DNA of 5,757 bases from JAULUH01 sp032111745 (GTDB lineage Bacteria; Chloroflexota; Anaerolineae; JAAEKA01): the NCBI GenBank assembly GCA_032111745.1, contig JAULUH010000239.1:1-5757 (forward strand), given 5' to 3'. The position numbers and the translations under genes are program-made. Shown here in pieces: positions 1-4,925 of the stretch (the first letter of the stretch is position 1; each line of letters begins with the position of its first letter). Below the pieces are notes generated by a model, which was not told the origin of the DNA, ran no database searches, and worked only from the letters and a program-made list of their open reading frames with translations.

Positions 1-1874
1 ACGAGGGCTGGCAGGACGCCGTGGAGGGCGTGCTGGGTGCAGCCCGCTTTCACCTGCTGGTGCCCCCGGAGCACTACGACGACGCGCTGCGCCTCTACCG
101 CGCCCGCCGCTTCGAGGACGGCCTGCACGGCGTTGGCCTGCCCGATGCCGAGCGCATCCTGCGGGCCGTAGCCGCCGGCGACATCCGGCGCAGCGCGGCC
201 GATCGCCTGGCCGCCGAGGTGCATACCAGCCACCCGGCGGCCCGCGCCTACGTGGACCTGCTGCTGGGCCCCTACGTGAAGGTCGAAACCCTGGAGGATC
301 TGCGCGAGCAGCGCACGGCAGTCACCCGCGAGGCCTTCGTGCGCCGCAACTACACCACCAGCCACCTGGACCCCCATCATTACCGGCGCTGGTTCATTGG
401 CACCCGCGCCATCCCCCGCCAGATCGAAGAGCGGGAGCAGCGGCTATCCACCATCGCCCAGGAGCTGGCGGGCCTCGCGGCCGAGATGACCGCCCTCGAC
501 CAACGNNNNNNNNNNCAACGCCTCTCCCTCACCCGCGACCGCGTGCGTCCCCTGGTCGACCTGGAGCGGGACCTGCCCATCCTCGACCGCCTGCCCGGGC
601 TGCAGGCATCCCTGGACGCCCTGCACCAGGAGCTGGCTACCCTCGACACCCGCACCGTGGCCACGCTGCAGGCCGAGGTCGCCCGGACCGCCGCCTACGT
701 CGACGACCTGCAGGGCCGCCTCCAGCAGGCCGAGCGCACCATCGGGAACCTGCAGGCCCGATTACAGTCCCTGGACCACGAGCTCATCCCGGCCCTGGAG
801 CAACAGGGCGCGGCCGCGGTGCAGGCTGCGCGCCAGTTCCTGCTGCTGGAGGGGGCGGAGGAGAGCCTGGAGGAGGTGGAGCAGGAGTACGCCCGGCGCC
901 GCGAACGGCAGGCCCTGGAGATCGTGCTGGAGAACGCCACCCGCTACGAGAACGACTACCAGGCCGCCGAGGCCCGCAGCCGCGACCGCCTGCGGGAGGC
1001 CAAGCAGGCCTACAGCCTGCGCTACGACTTCGGCTACGACGACCGGGAGGATGCGGAGCGCTACGGGGCCGAGCGCCAGCGCTACGTGGAGTCCGAGCTG
1101 CCCGACTACGAGGAGCGCGTGGCGAAGCAGCGCAGCCTGGCCGAGCAGGAGCTGGTGGAGAACTTCATCCACCGCCTGCGCGAGCAGATCGAGGATGCCC
1201 GCAGCCAGCTGGAGCACCTGAACGCCACCCTGAGCCGGCTGCGCTTCGGCGGCGAGCGCTACGAGTTCATCGCCAGCCCGGCGCCCGACCTGCGCCACGT
1301 CTACAGCATGATCATGGACAGCCAGGCCGTGCTGGGCGCCTCCCTCTTCGAGTCCGACTTCCGCCGCCAGCACCAGGAGGGCTGGGACCTGCTGTTCCAG
1401 CGCCTGACCATCGGCCCGGACGACGAGCTGGCGCCCGAGCTGCGCCTGCTGCAGGATTACCGCAACTACCTGGCCTACGACATCCGCATCCACTACCCCA
1501 ACGGCGACCGGGCGTTGCACAGCCAGATCAGCGCCAAGAAGTCGGGCGGCGAGACCACCACCCCCTTCTACGTGGCCATGGCGGCCAGCTTCGCCCAGGC
1601 CTACCGCCTCAACCAGGCCCGGCCGTCCGACACCATCCGCCTGGCCCTGTTCGACGAGGCCTTCGGCAAGATGGACACCGCACGCACGGCCAGCGCGCTC
1701 AAGTTCATGGTCGACACCGGCCTCCAGGTCCTGCTGGCGACGCCCCCCGACAAGGCCGGCGGCCTGCTGCCCCACGTGGACAGCGTGCGCACGGTGGTGC
1801 GCCAGAACAGCCATTCCTTCGTCCTCGAGATCGACAAGCGCGAGCTGGTCGCCGAGGCCGAACCCGAATCGTAG
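1..1874 (+). CDS. jetC: JetC, SMC/MukB-like ATPase of Wadjet anti-plasmid system (5' truncated)
   Basis: JetC is the SMC-like motor of Wadjet (JetABCD). In characterised systems JetABC extrudes DNA loops on small circular DNA, which JetD then cuts. The reading frame is open to the left edge (first full codon at 3), and the GTG at 21 is internal, so the N-terminal Walker A half is missing. Visible parts, in order: a hinge-like segment, nt 3-410 (EGWQDAVEGVLGAARFHLLV, later AVTREAF and YRRWFIGTRAIP); a charged, Leu/Gln/Glu/Arg-rich coiled coil, about 411-1250; then the C-terminal ATPase half. That half has the ABC signature SGGE at 1542-1553 (context KKSGGETTTPFYVAMAAS), Walker B LALFDE at 1641-1658 with catalytic Glu at 1656-1658, and the family-typical FDEAFGKMD and LQVLLATPPDKAGG. 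A 10-N gap interrupts the start of the coil without breaking the frame. The TAG stop (1872-1874) lies inside a large palindrome. jetD follows after 80 nt. Family assignment is firm and supported by jetD next door; the exact Wadjet subtype is not determined. Confidence 0.93.
   Translation, partial: EGWQDAVEGVLGAARFHLLVPPEHYDDALRLYRARRFEDGLHGVGLPDAERILRAVAAGDIRRSAADRLAAEVHTSHPAARAYVDLLLGPYVKVETLEDLREQRTAVTREAFVRRNYTTSHLDPHHYRRWFIGTRAIPRQIEEREQRLSTIAQELAGLAAEMTALDQXXXXQRLSLTRDRVRPLVDLERDLPILDRLPGLQASLDALHQELATLDTRTVATLQAEVARTAAYVDDLQGRLQQAERTIGNLQARLQSLDHELIPALEQQGAAAVQAARQFLLLEGAEESLEEVEQEYARRRERQALEIVLENATRYENDYQAAEARSRDRLREAKQAYSLRYDFGYDDREDAERYGAERQRYVESELPDYEERVAKQRSLAEQELVENFIHRLREQIEDARSQLEHLNATLSRLRFGGERYEFIASPAPDLRHVYSMIMDSQAVLGASLFESDFRRQHQEGWDLLFQRLTIGPDDELAPELRLLQDYRNYLAYDIRIHYPNGDRALHSQISAKKSGGETTTPFYVAMAASFAQAYRLNQARPSDTIRLALFDEAFGKMDTARTASALKFMVDTGLQVLLATPPDKAGGLLPHVDSVRTVVRQNSHSFVLEIDKRELVAEAEPES
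506..515. other. Assembly gap of 10 N inside jetC
   Basis: Ten undetermined bases lie in the first part of the jetC coiled coil. The sequence on both sides ends or begins with the same five bases (CAACG at 501-505 and 516-520). If the two sides actually overlap by these five bases, removing 15 nt keeps the jetC frame. The gap is therefore probably a scaffolding placeholder, not ten real unknown bases. Confidence 0.95.
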
Positions 1875-1941
1875 GGGCATGAACGGCGTGGCCTGGCGGG
1901 GCTGCGGCAGCCCCGCCAGGCCACGCCGTTCATGCCCCTAC
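1871..1941. repeat. Perfect 35-bp-arm palindrome filling the jetC-jetD gap
   Basis: The left arm 1871-1905 and right arm 1907-1941 are exact reverse complements separated by one base (G1906). The outer ends read GTAGGGGCAT and ATGCCCCTAC. Pairing stops cleanly at both ends (C1870 against A1942). The left arm contains the jetC stop codon, and the right arm ends 13 nt before the jetD ATG. In RNA this would form a stem of more than 30 bp with a tiny loop. There is no T-tract after it (CAACCCCAAT), so it does not look like an ordinary intrinsic terminator. Palindromes with GTAGGGGC/GCCCCTAC ends are, to my recollection, common intergenic repeats in some bacterial genomes, so this may be a copy of a dispersed repeat. 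That cannot be checked from one window. Confidence 0.95.
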
Positions 1942-1954
1942 AACCCCAATCACC

Positions 1955-3229
1955 ATGATCCCCTTCACCCCCGCGCCTGATGTTGCCGCCATCGTCCAGG
2001 CCCTGCTGGACCTGGTCGAGCGCCGCGACCCGCGGCGGCCGATCCAGCGGGTGATTCGGGTCCGGCTGGAGGACCTCGCCCTGCCGGGCTACTTCAGCCA
2101 GGTCGATCCCATCCCCCGCCACACTGCCCACGACCAGCTGGCGGCCCTGGCGCAGCTCGGCTACCTGCAGCTGGCCTGGCAGGCGGGGCAGGAAGGGCAC
2201 CTGCTGGCGTCCGTCACCCTCGTGCCCGAGCAGGCGCCCGCGCTGTTCCCCTGGCTGGGCCGCGACCCGCTGCAGGCCCAGCGCAGCGCGCTGGCCGACC
2301 TCCTGCTGGGCGACCGCTTCCGCCTGCCCCCGGACGACTGGCGCCTGCACGCCGTCGACCACACCCTGCGCCAGCTGCGCGCCGGCCGCTCCCCCGCGCC
2401 CTTTCTGCTGGCCGACCCCGCCTTCAACCGCGACCTGCTGGCGGCCCTGCTGGCCCTGGACACCATCGCCGAGGAGACCCCCTATCGCGTCTTCAGCGTG
2501 CGCACCTTCAACGACAGCAAGGCCTTCGACGCCCTCAAGGGCGCCGTCGCCACCCTGGCCCGCCGCCACGGCCCGGGCTGGCGTGGCCTCACCCCGGCCG
2601 AGGCCCTGGCCGAGCTCGGCCTCGTCGCCAACCCGGCCCACGTCTTCCTCTACGGCCCCTGGCGGCTCGTGCCGGAGTCGGGTGAGGTGATCGACCTGGC
2701 CCCCTTCCACCCGGCGGTAGGCATCCCGGCGGCCCTGGCCGCGGCCGTGGCCCACGTTACGGTGGATACGGGCCAGGTGCAGCGGGTCGTCTGCGTGGAG
2801 AACCTGGCCGCGTTCTACGAGCTGATCCGCTGCCAGGGGCAGGGCCTGGCTGCGCTGTGCCTGTGGGGCAACCCGGCGCCGCCGGTGCGGCACCTGCTTG
2901 GCCGCCTGGCCGAGGCCCTGTCGGCGGCCGTGCCTCTGGGTGTGTGGGCCGACATCGACTACGGCGGGCTCAACATCCTGGCCACGCTGCGCCGGCAGGT
3001 CTCCCCGCGCTTCCAGCCCATCCTGATGGACAGCGCCACCCTGGACGCCCACGCCCGCTGGGCCAGGCCTCTCACCCCCTCCGACCAGCGCCTGCTGGCC
3101 CGCCTCGGCCACCGGCCCCTGCTGGCGGACATGCAGCCCCTGGTCGAGCACATGTTGCGTCGCGGCCTCAAGCTGGAGCAGGAGGCCATCCAGCTGGCCG
3201 GGGCCGAGTCAGGGTCCCATGCCCCATAG
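1955..3229 (+). CDS. jetD: JetD, Toprim-type nuclease subunit of Wadjet (DUF2220/DUF3322-like)
   Basis: JetD is the nuclease of Wadjet: it dimerises and cleaves DNA that JetABC has bent and extruded. The 424-residue protein is about full length for the family. The N-terminal part (about 1-95) is the DNA-binding arm, with LLDLVERRDPRRPIQR, LPGYFSQVD and a Leu-rich segment LAALAQLGYLQLAW. The middle has YRVFSVRTFNDSKAFD (177-192), matching the conserved R-x-F-[GN]-DSK region of DUF2220 proteins. The C-terminal Toprim fold carries VENLAAFYE (281-289, metal-binding Glu282) and ADIDYGGLNI (332-341, Asp333/Asp335), followed by the conserved tail GLKLEQEAIQL (404-414). All expected acidic residues are present, so it looks intact. 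The ATG at 1955 is chosen because the N-terminus matches the family there. No Shine-Dalgarno sequence precedes it (CCCCAATCACC), and a 71-bp palindrome separates it from jetC. No separate promoter is evident, so it is probably read from the jet operon. Confidence 0.95.
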   Translation: MIPFTPAPDVAAIVQALLDLVERRDPRRPIQRVIRVRLEDLALPGYFSQVDPIPRHTAHDQLAALAQLGYLQLAWQAGQEGHLLASVTLVPEQAPALFPWLGRDPLQAQRSALADLLLGDRFRLPPDDWRLHAVDHTLRQLRAGRSPAPFLLADPAFNRDLLAALLALDTIAEETPYRVFSVRTFNDSKAFDALKGAVATLARRHGPGWRGLTPAEALAELGLVANPAHVFLYGPWRLVPESGEVIDLAPFHPAVGIPAALAAAVAHVTVDTGQVQRVVCVENLAAFYELIRCQGQGLAALCLWGNPAPPVRHLLGRLAEALSAAVPLGVWADIDYGGLNILATLRRQVSPRFQPILMDSATLDAHARWARPLTPSDQRLLARLGHRPLLADMQPLVEHMLRRGLKLEQEAIQLAGAESGSHAP

Positions 3230-3242
3230 CCTGGTCGGGCGC

Positions 3243-3271
3243 TTCTCGAAATCTTCCGGCTGCGGTATACT
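3243..3271 (+). promoter_or_regulatory. Candidate sigma70-type promoter for the DUF433/DUF5615 module
   Basis: A good -10 hexamer TATACT lies at 3266-3271. The hexamer 17 bp upstream, TTCTCG at 3243-3248, is a poor -35 (3 of 6 matches). Transcription would start near 3278, about 36 nt before the antitoxin ATG. The -10 box is clear; the -35 is weak, so the promoter may need an activator or be low level. Confidence 0.5.
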
Positions 3272-3294
3272 GGCGAGAAGGTACTCCGTACCGC
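3262..3294. promoter_or_regulatory. Possible antitoxin operator: inverted repeats over the -10 and start region
   Basis: GCGGTA at 3262-3267 overlaps the -10 box and is the reverse complement of TACCGC at 3289-3294. A tighter inverted repeat, GGTAC-TCC-GTACC, lies at 3280-3292. DUF433 antitoxins carry a winged-helix-like fold and type II modules usually autoregulate, so these are plausible binding sites. The arms are short and could be chance. Confidence 0.3.
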
Positions 3295-3300
3295 TGCGGA

Positions 3301-3305
3301 AGGAG
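3301..3305 (+). promoter_or_regulatory. Ribosome binding site for the DUF433 antitoxin
   Basis: AGGAG, within GGAAGGAG at 3298-3305, lies 8 nt before the ATG at 3314. This strong Shine-Dalgarno sequence fixes the antitoxin start and contrasts with the absence of one before jetD. Confidence 0.8.
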
Positions 3306-3313
3306 ATGAGGAC

Positions 3314-3565
3314 ATGAGTGAACTGGACCTGTTGCAGCGCATCACGGTTAATCCGCACATTTTCGGAGGCAAGCCCATCATCCGCGGGCGCCGCCTGGCG
3401 GTGGAGCACGTCTTGGGCATGCTGGCAGCAGGCGATACCACCCAAACCCTGCTGGATGCCTATCCGTGGCTGGAGCAAGACGATATCCGTGCCTGCCTGC
3501 TTTACGCGCGCAAGGTAGTTGGCGAAGAGCGCATTGAGCCGTTGATCATAGAACCTGCGCCATGA
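3314..3565 (+). CDS. DUF433 family antitoxin
   Basis: This 83-residue protein matches the DUF433 (COG2442) family of small helical, winged-helix-like proteins encoded next to PIN-like toxins. It should bind and neutralise the downstream toxin and probably repress its own promoter. The diagnostic core is ITVNPHIFGGKPIIRGRRLAVEHVLGML cut as residues 10-37: the N-P-x-I-x-G-G-K-P-x-I-x-G-x-R signature, then a helix VEHVLGMLAAGDT and DAYPWLEQDDIRACLLYA (48-65), typical of the D-[AF]-[YF]-P-x-L-x-x-x-D-I-x-A ending. The length is normal. The start has a strong ribosome site 8 nt upstream. Its TGA stop overlaps the toxin ATG in an ATGA (3562-3565), implying translational coupling. It is transcribed in the same direction as jetD, 84 nt downstream, but has its own candidate promoter. 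Confidence 0.92.
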   Translation: MSELDLLQRITVNPHIFGGKPIIRGRRLAVEHVLGMLAAGDTTQTLLDAYPWLEQDDIRACLLYARKVVGEERIEPLIIEPAP

Positions 3566-3924
3566 AGGTCCTGCTGGACACCTGCGTGTGGGGCGGCGTG
3601 CGCCAGGCACTTTCAGGTGCCGGCCACGATGTGGTCTGGACGGGAGACTGGGGCGAAGATCCGGGCGATGACGAGATTCTGGCCCTGGCACATGGTGATG
3701 GCCGCGTGCTCGTGACGCTGGACAAGGACTTTGGGGCGTTAGCGTTCTTGCACGGCAGGCCCCATGCGGGGATCTTGCGGCTTCACAACCTGTCCACCAA
3801 GCAACAGGTCGCCGTATGCCTCCAGGTGTTAGCGCAGCATGGGGAGGCACTTCAAACCGGTGCAGTTATCACGGCGGAACTGAACAGAGTACGAATACGC
3901 CAGCCTGGTGGCTCGAGGATGTGA
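3562..3924 (+). CDS. DUF5615 family PIN-like toxin
   Basis: This 120-residue protein is the toxin partner of the DUF433 antitoxin and belongs to the DUF5615 (COG4634-like) PIN-fold group. These are predicted metal-dependent ribonucleases; the RNA target here is unknown. Visible signature: MKVLLD with Asp6; GHDVVWTGDWGEDPGDDEILALA (21-43) with the family Asp37-Glu38; and LVTLDKDFGAL (50-60) with Asp54 and Asp56. The putative metal-binding acidic set is intact, so the toxin looks functional. The usual D-E-N at the first motif is D-T-C here, as in FitB/VapC-type PIN proteins. Its ATG overlaps the antitoxin stop by 4 nt, so the two are co-translated. The C-terminal tail after about residue 105 is Arg-rich and unlike the core. 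The gene ends just before an inverted repeat that separates it from the opposing module. Confidence 0.9.
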   Translation: MKVLLDTCVWGGVRQALSGAGHDVVWTGDWGEDPGDDEILALAHGDGRVLVTLDKDFGALAFLHGRPHAGILRLHNLSTKQQVAVCLQVLAQHGEALQTGAVITAELNRVRIRQPGGSRM

Positions 3925-3939
3925 ACGGCGGGTACATCC
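3917..3939. repeat. Short inverted repeat at the 3' end of the DUF5615 toxin gene
   Basis: GGATGT (3917-3922) and ACATCC (3934-3939) are complementary across an 11-nt loop that follows the TGA stop (3922-3924). The stem is only 6 bp and has no T-tract, so a terminator role is unproven. Confidence 0.3.
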
Positions 3940-3949
3940 GACGGCCATG

Positions 3950-4019
3950 AGTGCGTTGCACCGCCGCCTGCGACGACTCGCGGCGTACACGCGACTCCGT
4001 GGCGGCGGTGCAACGCACT
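3950..4019. repeat. Large inverted repeat between convergent toxin genes
   Basis: The arms at 3950-3968 (AGTGCGTTGCACCGCCGCC) and 4001-4019 are perfect 19-bp reverse complements around a 32-nt loop. It fills most of the 106-bp space between the two convergent toxin genes (stops at 3924 and 4031). A hairpin would form in transcripts from either side, so it could protect or terminate both mRNAs, but neither side has a T-tract. It may also be a dispersed palindromic repeat. It is not the same sequence as the jetC-jetD palindrome. Confidence 0.9.
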
Positions 4020-4030
4020 TGACCAGATGG

Positions 4031-4459
4031 CTACTCCCATGGGTTGAGAATGCTCAGATCGGCCACGTGGATGAAGTCCGCGACGTTTCGGGTCACCAAG
4101 ACCATCTTGTGCTGTAGCGCCGTAGCCGCGATCAGAGAGTCCATGACGCTCATCGGCTCGCCTTTTCGTCTCTGCTCGGCCGTCAGCTTGCCCCAGGCCA
4201 CAAAGGTATCCGCATCCAGCGCCAGCACACGGCCGGCAAACTGCGCGGGCAGCGCTACGTTTAGCCAAATCTCCAGCTCAGTGCGGCGATTTGAGGCCGG
4301 GCGATTGCTGATACCAACCTGGATCTCTCCGATCGTGACGGCGCTCAAGTACACGCGTTCCGCCTCGACCGAATTGAGCCAGTCGACGACCTTTCGCTCT
4401 GGCTCCGGCTGGACGAACTCCGAGAGCACACAGGTATCGAGCAGGTAGCGGAGGCTCAC
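4031..4459 (-). CDS. vapC: VapC/FitB-type PIN domain toxin
   Basis: This 142-residue protein is a PIN-domain endoribonuclease toxin of the VapC/FitB group. The four acidic residues expected in the Mg-binding site are present: Asp8 in YLLDTCVLSE, Glu45 in TIGEIQVGI, Asp107 in SVMDSLIAATA, and Asp128 in the TRNVADF motif. The length is typical. Family members cut tRNA or rRNA; the target here is unknown. The start is a GTG (4457-4459) overlapping the TGA of the Phd-type antitoxin in a GTGA, and the protein aligns from that point (MSLRYLLDT). It is the second gene of a minus-strand operon and converges on the DUF5615 toxin. The third base of its codons is visibly less GC-biased than in the jet genes, which suggests separate acquisition. 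Confidence 0.93.
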   Translation of the reverse strand: MSLRYLLDTCVLSEFVQPEPERKVVDWLNSVEAERVYLSAVTIGEIQVGISNRPASNRRTELEIWLNVALPAQFAGRVLALDADTFVAWGKLTAEQRRKGEPMSVMDSLIAATALQHKMVLVTRNVADFIHVADLSILNPWE

Positions 4460-4707
4460 AGGTCGATCTCACGCAGCCCGGCCCGGCGATCGCGCTCCAG
4501 GACCAGGTCGCTGCCGCGCAGGGGCGAGTTCAGCAGGAAATCGCCCAGGCGCTGGCCGGGGGCCGTGAGCTTCTTGTACCCGGCGAAGGGCATCACTACG
4601 ACGACCTCGACCCCATGGCGCGTAATCACCTGCGGGCCTTCCGCCAGAGCGCGATCGATGAGCTCCGAGAGCTTGTTCTTGGCCTCCTGCAGCTGCCACG
4701 ACGTCAT
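4456..4707 (-). CDS. Phd/YefM family antitoxin (minus-strand module)
   Basis: This protein of about 83 residues belongs to the Phd/YefM antitoxin family: an N-terminal DNA-binding dimerisation domain and a C-terminal toxin-binding tail. The start, MTSWQLQEAKNKLSELIDRAL, is the classic Phd N-terminal strand-helix. It is followed by GPQVITRHGVEVVVVMPFAGYKKL, the conserved P-x-x-I-T-[RK]-x-G and A/V-V-V-x-x-x-x-Y-x-x-L pattern. The tail (LLNSPLRGSDLVLERDRRAG) is the typical toxin-wrapping segment. Two ATGs stand in tandem (4710 and 4707). AGGAGG (4713-4718 on the plus strand) is 5 nt from the second but only 2 nt from the first, so 4707 is preferred; the longer start would add one Met. The stop overlaps the PIN toxin GTG by 4 nt. 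It probably represses its own promoter through the operator at 4723-4740. Confidence 0.92.
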   Translation of the reverse strand: MTSWQLQEAKNKLSELIDRALAEGPQVITRHGVEVVVVMPFAGYKKLTAPGQRLGDFLLNSPLRGSDLVLERDRRAGLREIDL

Positions 4708-4712
4708 CATGG

Positions 4713-4718
4713 CCTCCT
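4713..4718 (-). promoter_or_regulatory. Ribosome binding site deciding the Phd start
   Basis: A full consensus AGGAGG on the minus strand, 5 nt from the ATG at 4707 and 2 nt from the ATG at 4710. The spacing favours 4707 as the start. Confidence 0.75.
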
Positions 4719-4722
4719 CTTA

Positions 4723-4740
4723 TCTAGCTAGACTGTCTAG
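4723..4740. promoter_or_regulatory. Palindromic operator candidate of the minus-strand TA module
   Basis: Two overlapping palindromes share the CTAGA half-site: TCTAGCTAGA (4723-4732, perfect) and CTAGAC-T-GTCTAG (4728-4740, perfect around a central base). The block begins directly after the -10 box and spans the expected transcription start near 4734. Phd/YefM antitoxins bind short palindromes at their own promoters, so this is a good candidate for autorepression, with antitoxin or antitoxin-toxin complex covering neighbouring half-sites. Confidence 0.7.
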
Positions 4741-4769
4741 ATTATACCGCAGGACTTGAGAAAAGGCAA
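4741..4769 (-). promoter_or_regulatory. Sigma70-type promoter of the minus-strand Phd-VapC module
   Basis: Read on the minus strand: -35 TTGCCT (4769-4764, 4 of 6 matches), 17-bp spacer, and a perfect -10 TATAAT (4746-4741). The start point would be near 4734, giving a leader of roughly 27 nt with AGGAGG in it. This is the strongest promoter match in the window. Confidence 0.8.
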
Positions 4770-4772
4770 CTT

Positions 4773-4788
4773 CCGGAATTCCGGCCGG
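4773..4788. promoter_or_regulatory. Overlapping CCGG palindromes in the divergent control region
   Basis: CCGGAATTCCGG (4773-4784) is a perfect 12-bp palindrome and runs into CCGGCCGG (4781-4788). It lies just upstream of the minus-strand -35 box and between the two divergent promoters. It could be a regulator site for either module; no function can be assigned. Confidence 0.35.
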
Positions 4789-4849
4789 TGCGACCTTGTG
4801 AACGGTATCGACTAACAGCTGGCCCGGAAGCGGGGGCGAGCATGAAACT

Positions 4850-4878
4850 TTGTCGCTAGCCCATTTTTGTAGTAAAAT
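4850..4878 (+). promoter_or_regulatory. Sigma70-type promoter of the plus-strand Phd-VapC module
   Basis: -35 TTGTCG (4850-4855, 4 of 6 matches), 17-bp spacer, and -10 TAAAAT (4873-4878, 5 of 6). The surrounding DNA is clearly more AT-rich than the genes. Transcription would start near 4885, about 40 nt before the ATG. A short inverted repeat (AGGAT 4889-4893, ATCCT 4906-4910) in the leader is a possible operator. Confidence 0.7.
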
Positions 4879-4912
4879 AGTCTTTATCAGGATGTTACAA
4901 CTTTGATCCTAC

Positions 4913-4917
4913 GGAGG
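4913..4917 (+). promoter_or_regulatory. Ribosome binding site of the second Phd-type antitoxin
   Basis: GGAGG, 8 nt upstream of the ATG at 4926. It fixes the antitoxin start. Confidence 0.8.
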
Positions 4918-4925
4918 TTTCCGGT

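Noticed and set aside
762..1880. Long open frame on the minus strand (372 codons) across jetC
   Set aside because: It is antisense to a clear JetC coding frame, has low-complexity Gly/Ala/Val/Leu/Gln content and matches no family. Such frames are expected where GC-rich codon usage suppresses stops on the opposite strand.
1871..1950. Reading the jetC-jetD palindrome as a Rho-independent terminator
   Set aside because: No T-tract follows the stem on either strand, and termination there would cut jetD off from the only visible operon promoter source.
1601..3151. Long open frame on the minus strand (516 codons) across the jetC end and jetD
   Set aside because: It is a GC-bias shadow of jetD: the composition is dominated by Gly, Gln, Val and Arg and shows no domain. 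It even runs through the intergenic palindrome.
1879..3931. TGAACGGCG shared by the jetC-jetD palindrome (about 1880) and the region after the DUF5615 toxin (about 3922)
   Set aside because: A 9-bp match in GC-rich DNA is close to chance, and the flanking bases differ. It is not enough to call a repeat.
3908..4117. Plus-strand 69-codon frame spanning the inverted repeat between the convergent toxins
   Set aside because: It starts inside the DUF5615 toxin gene and runs through the inverted repeat into the opposite VapC gene. There is no ribosome site and no recognisable protein.
4044..4448. Plus-strand open frame of 134 codons opposite the minus-strand VapC gene
   Set aside because: The opposite strand encodes a full PIN domain with all acidic motifs and a coupled antitoxin. 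This frame has a Ser/Thr-rich, family-less product.
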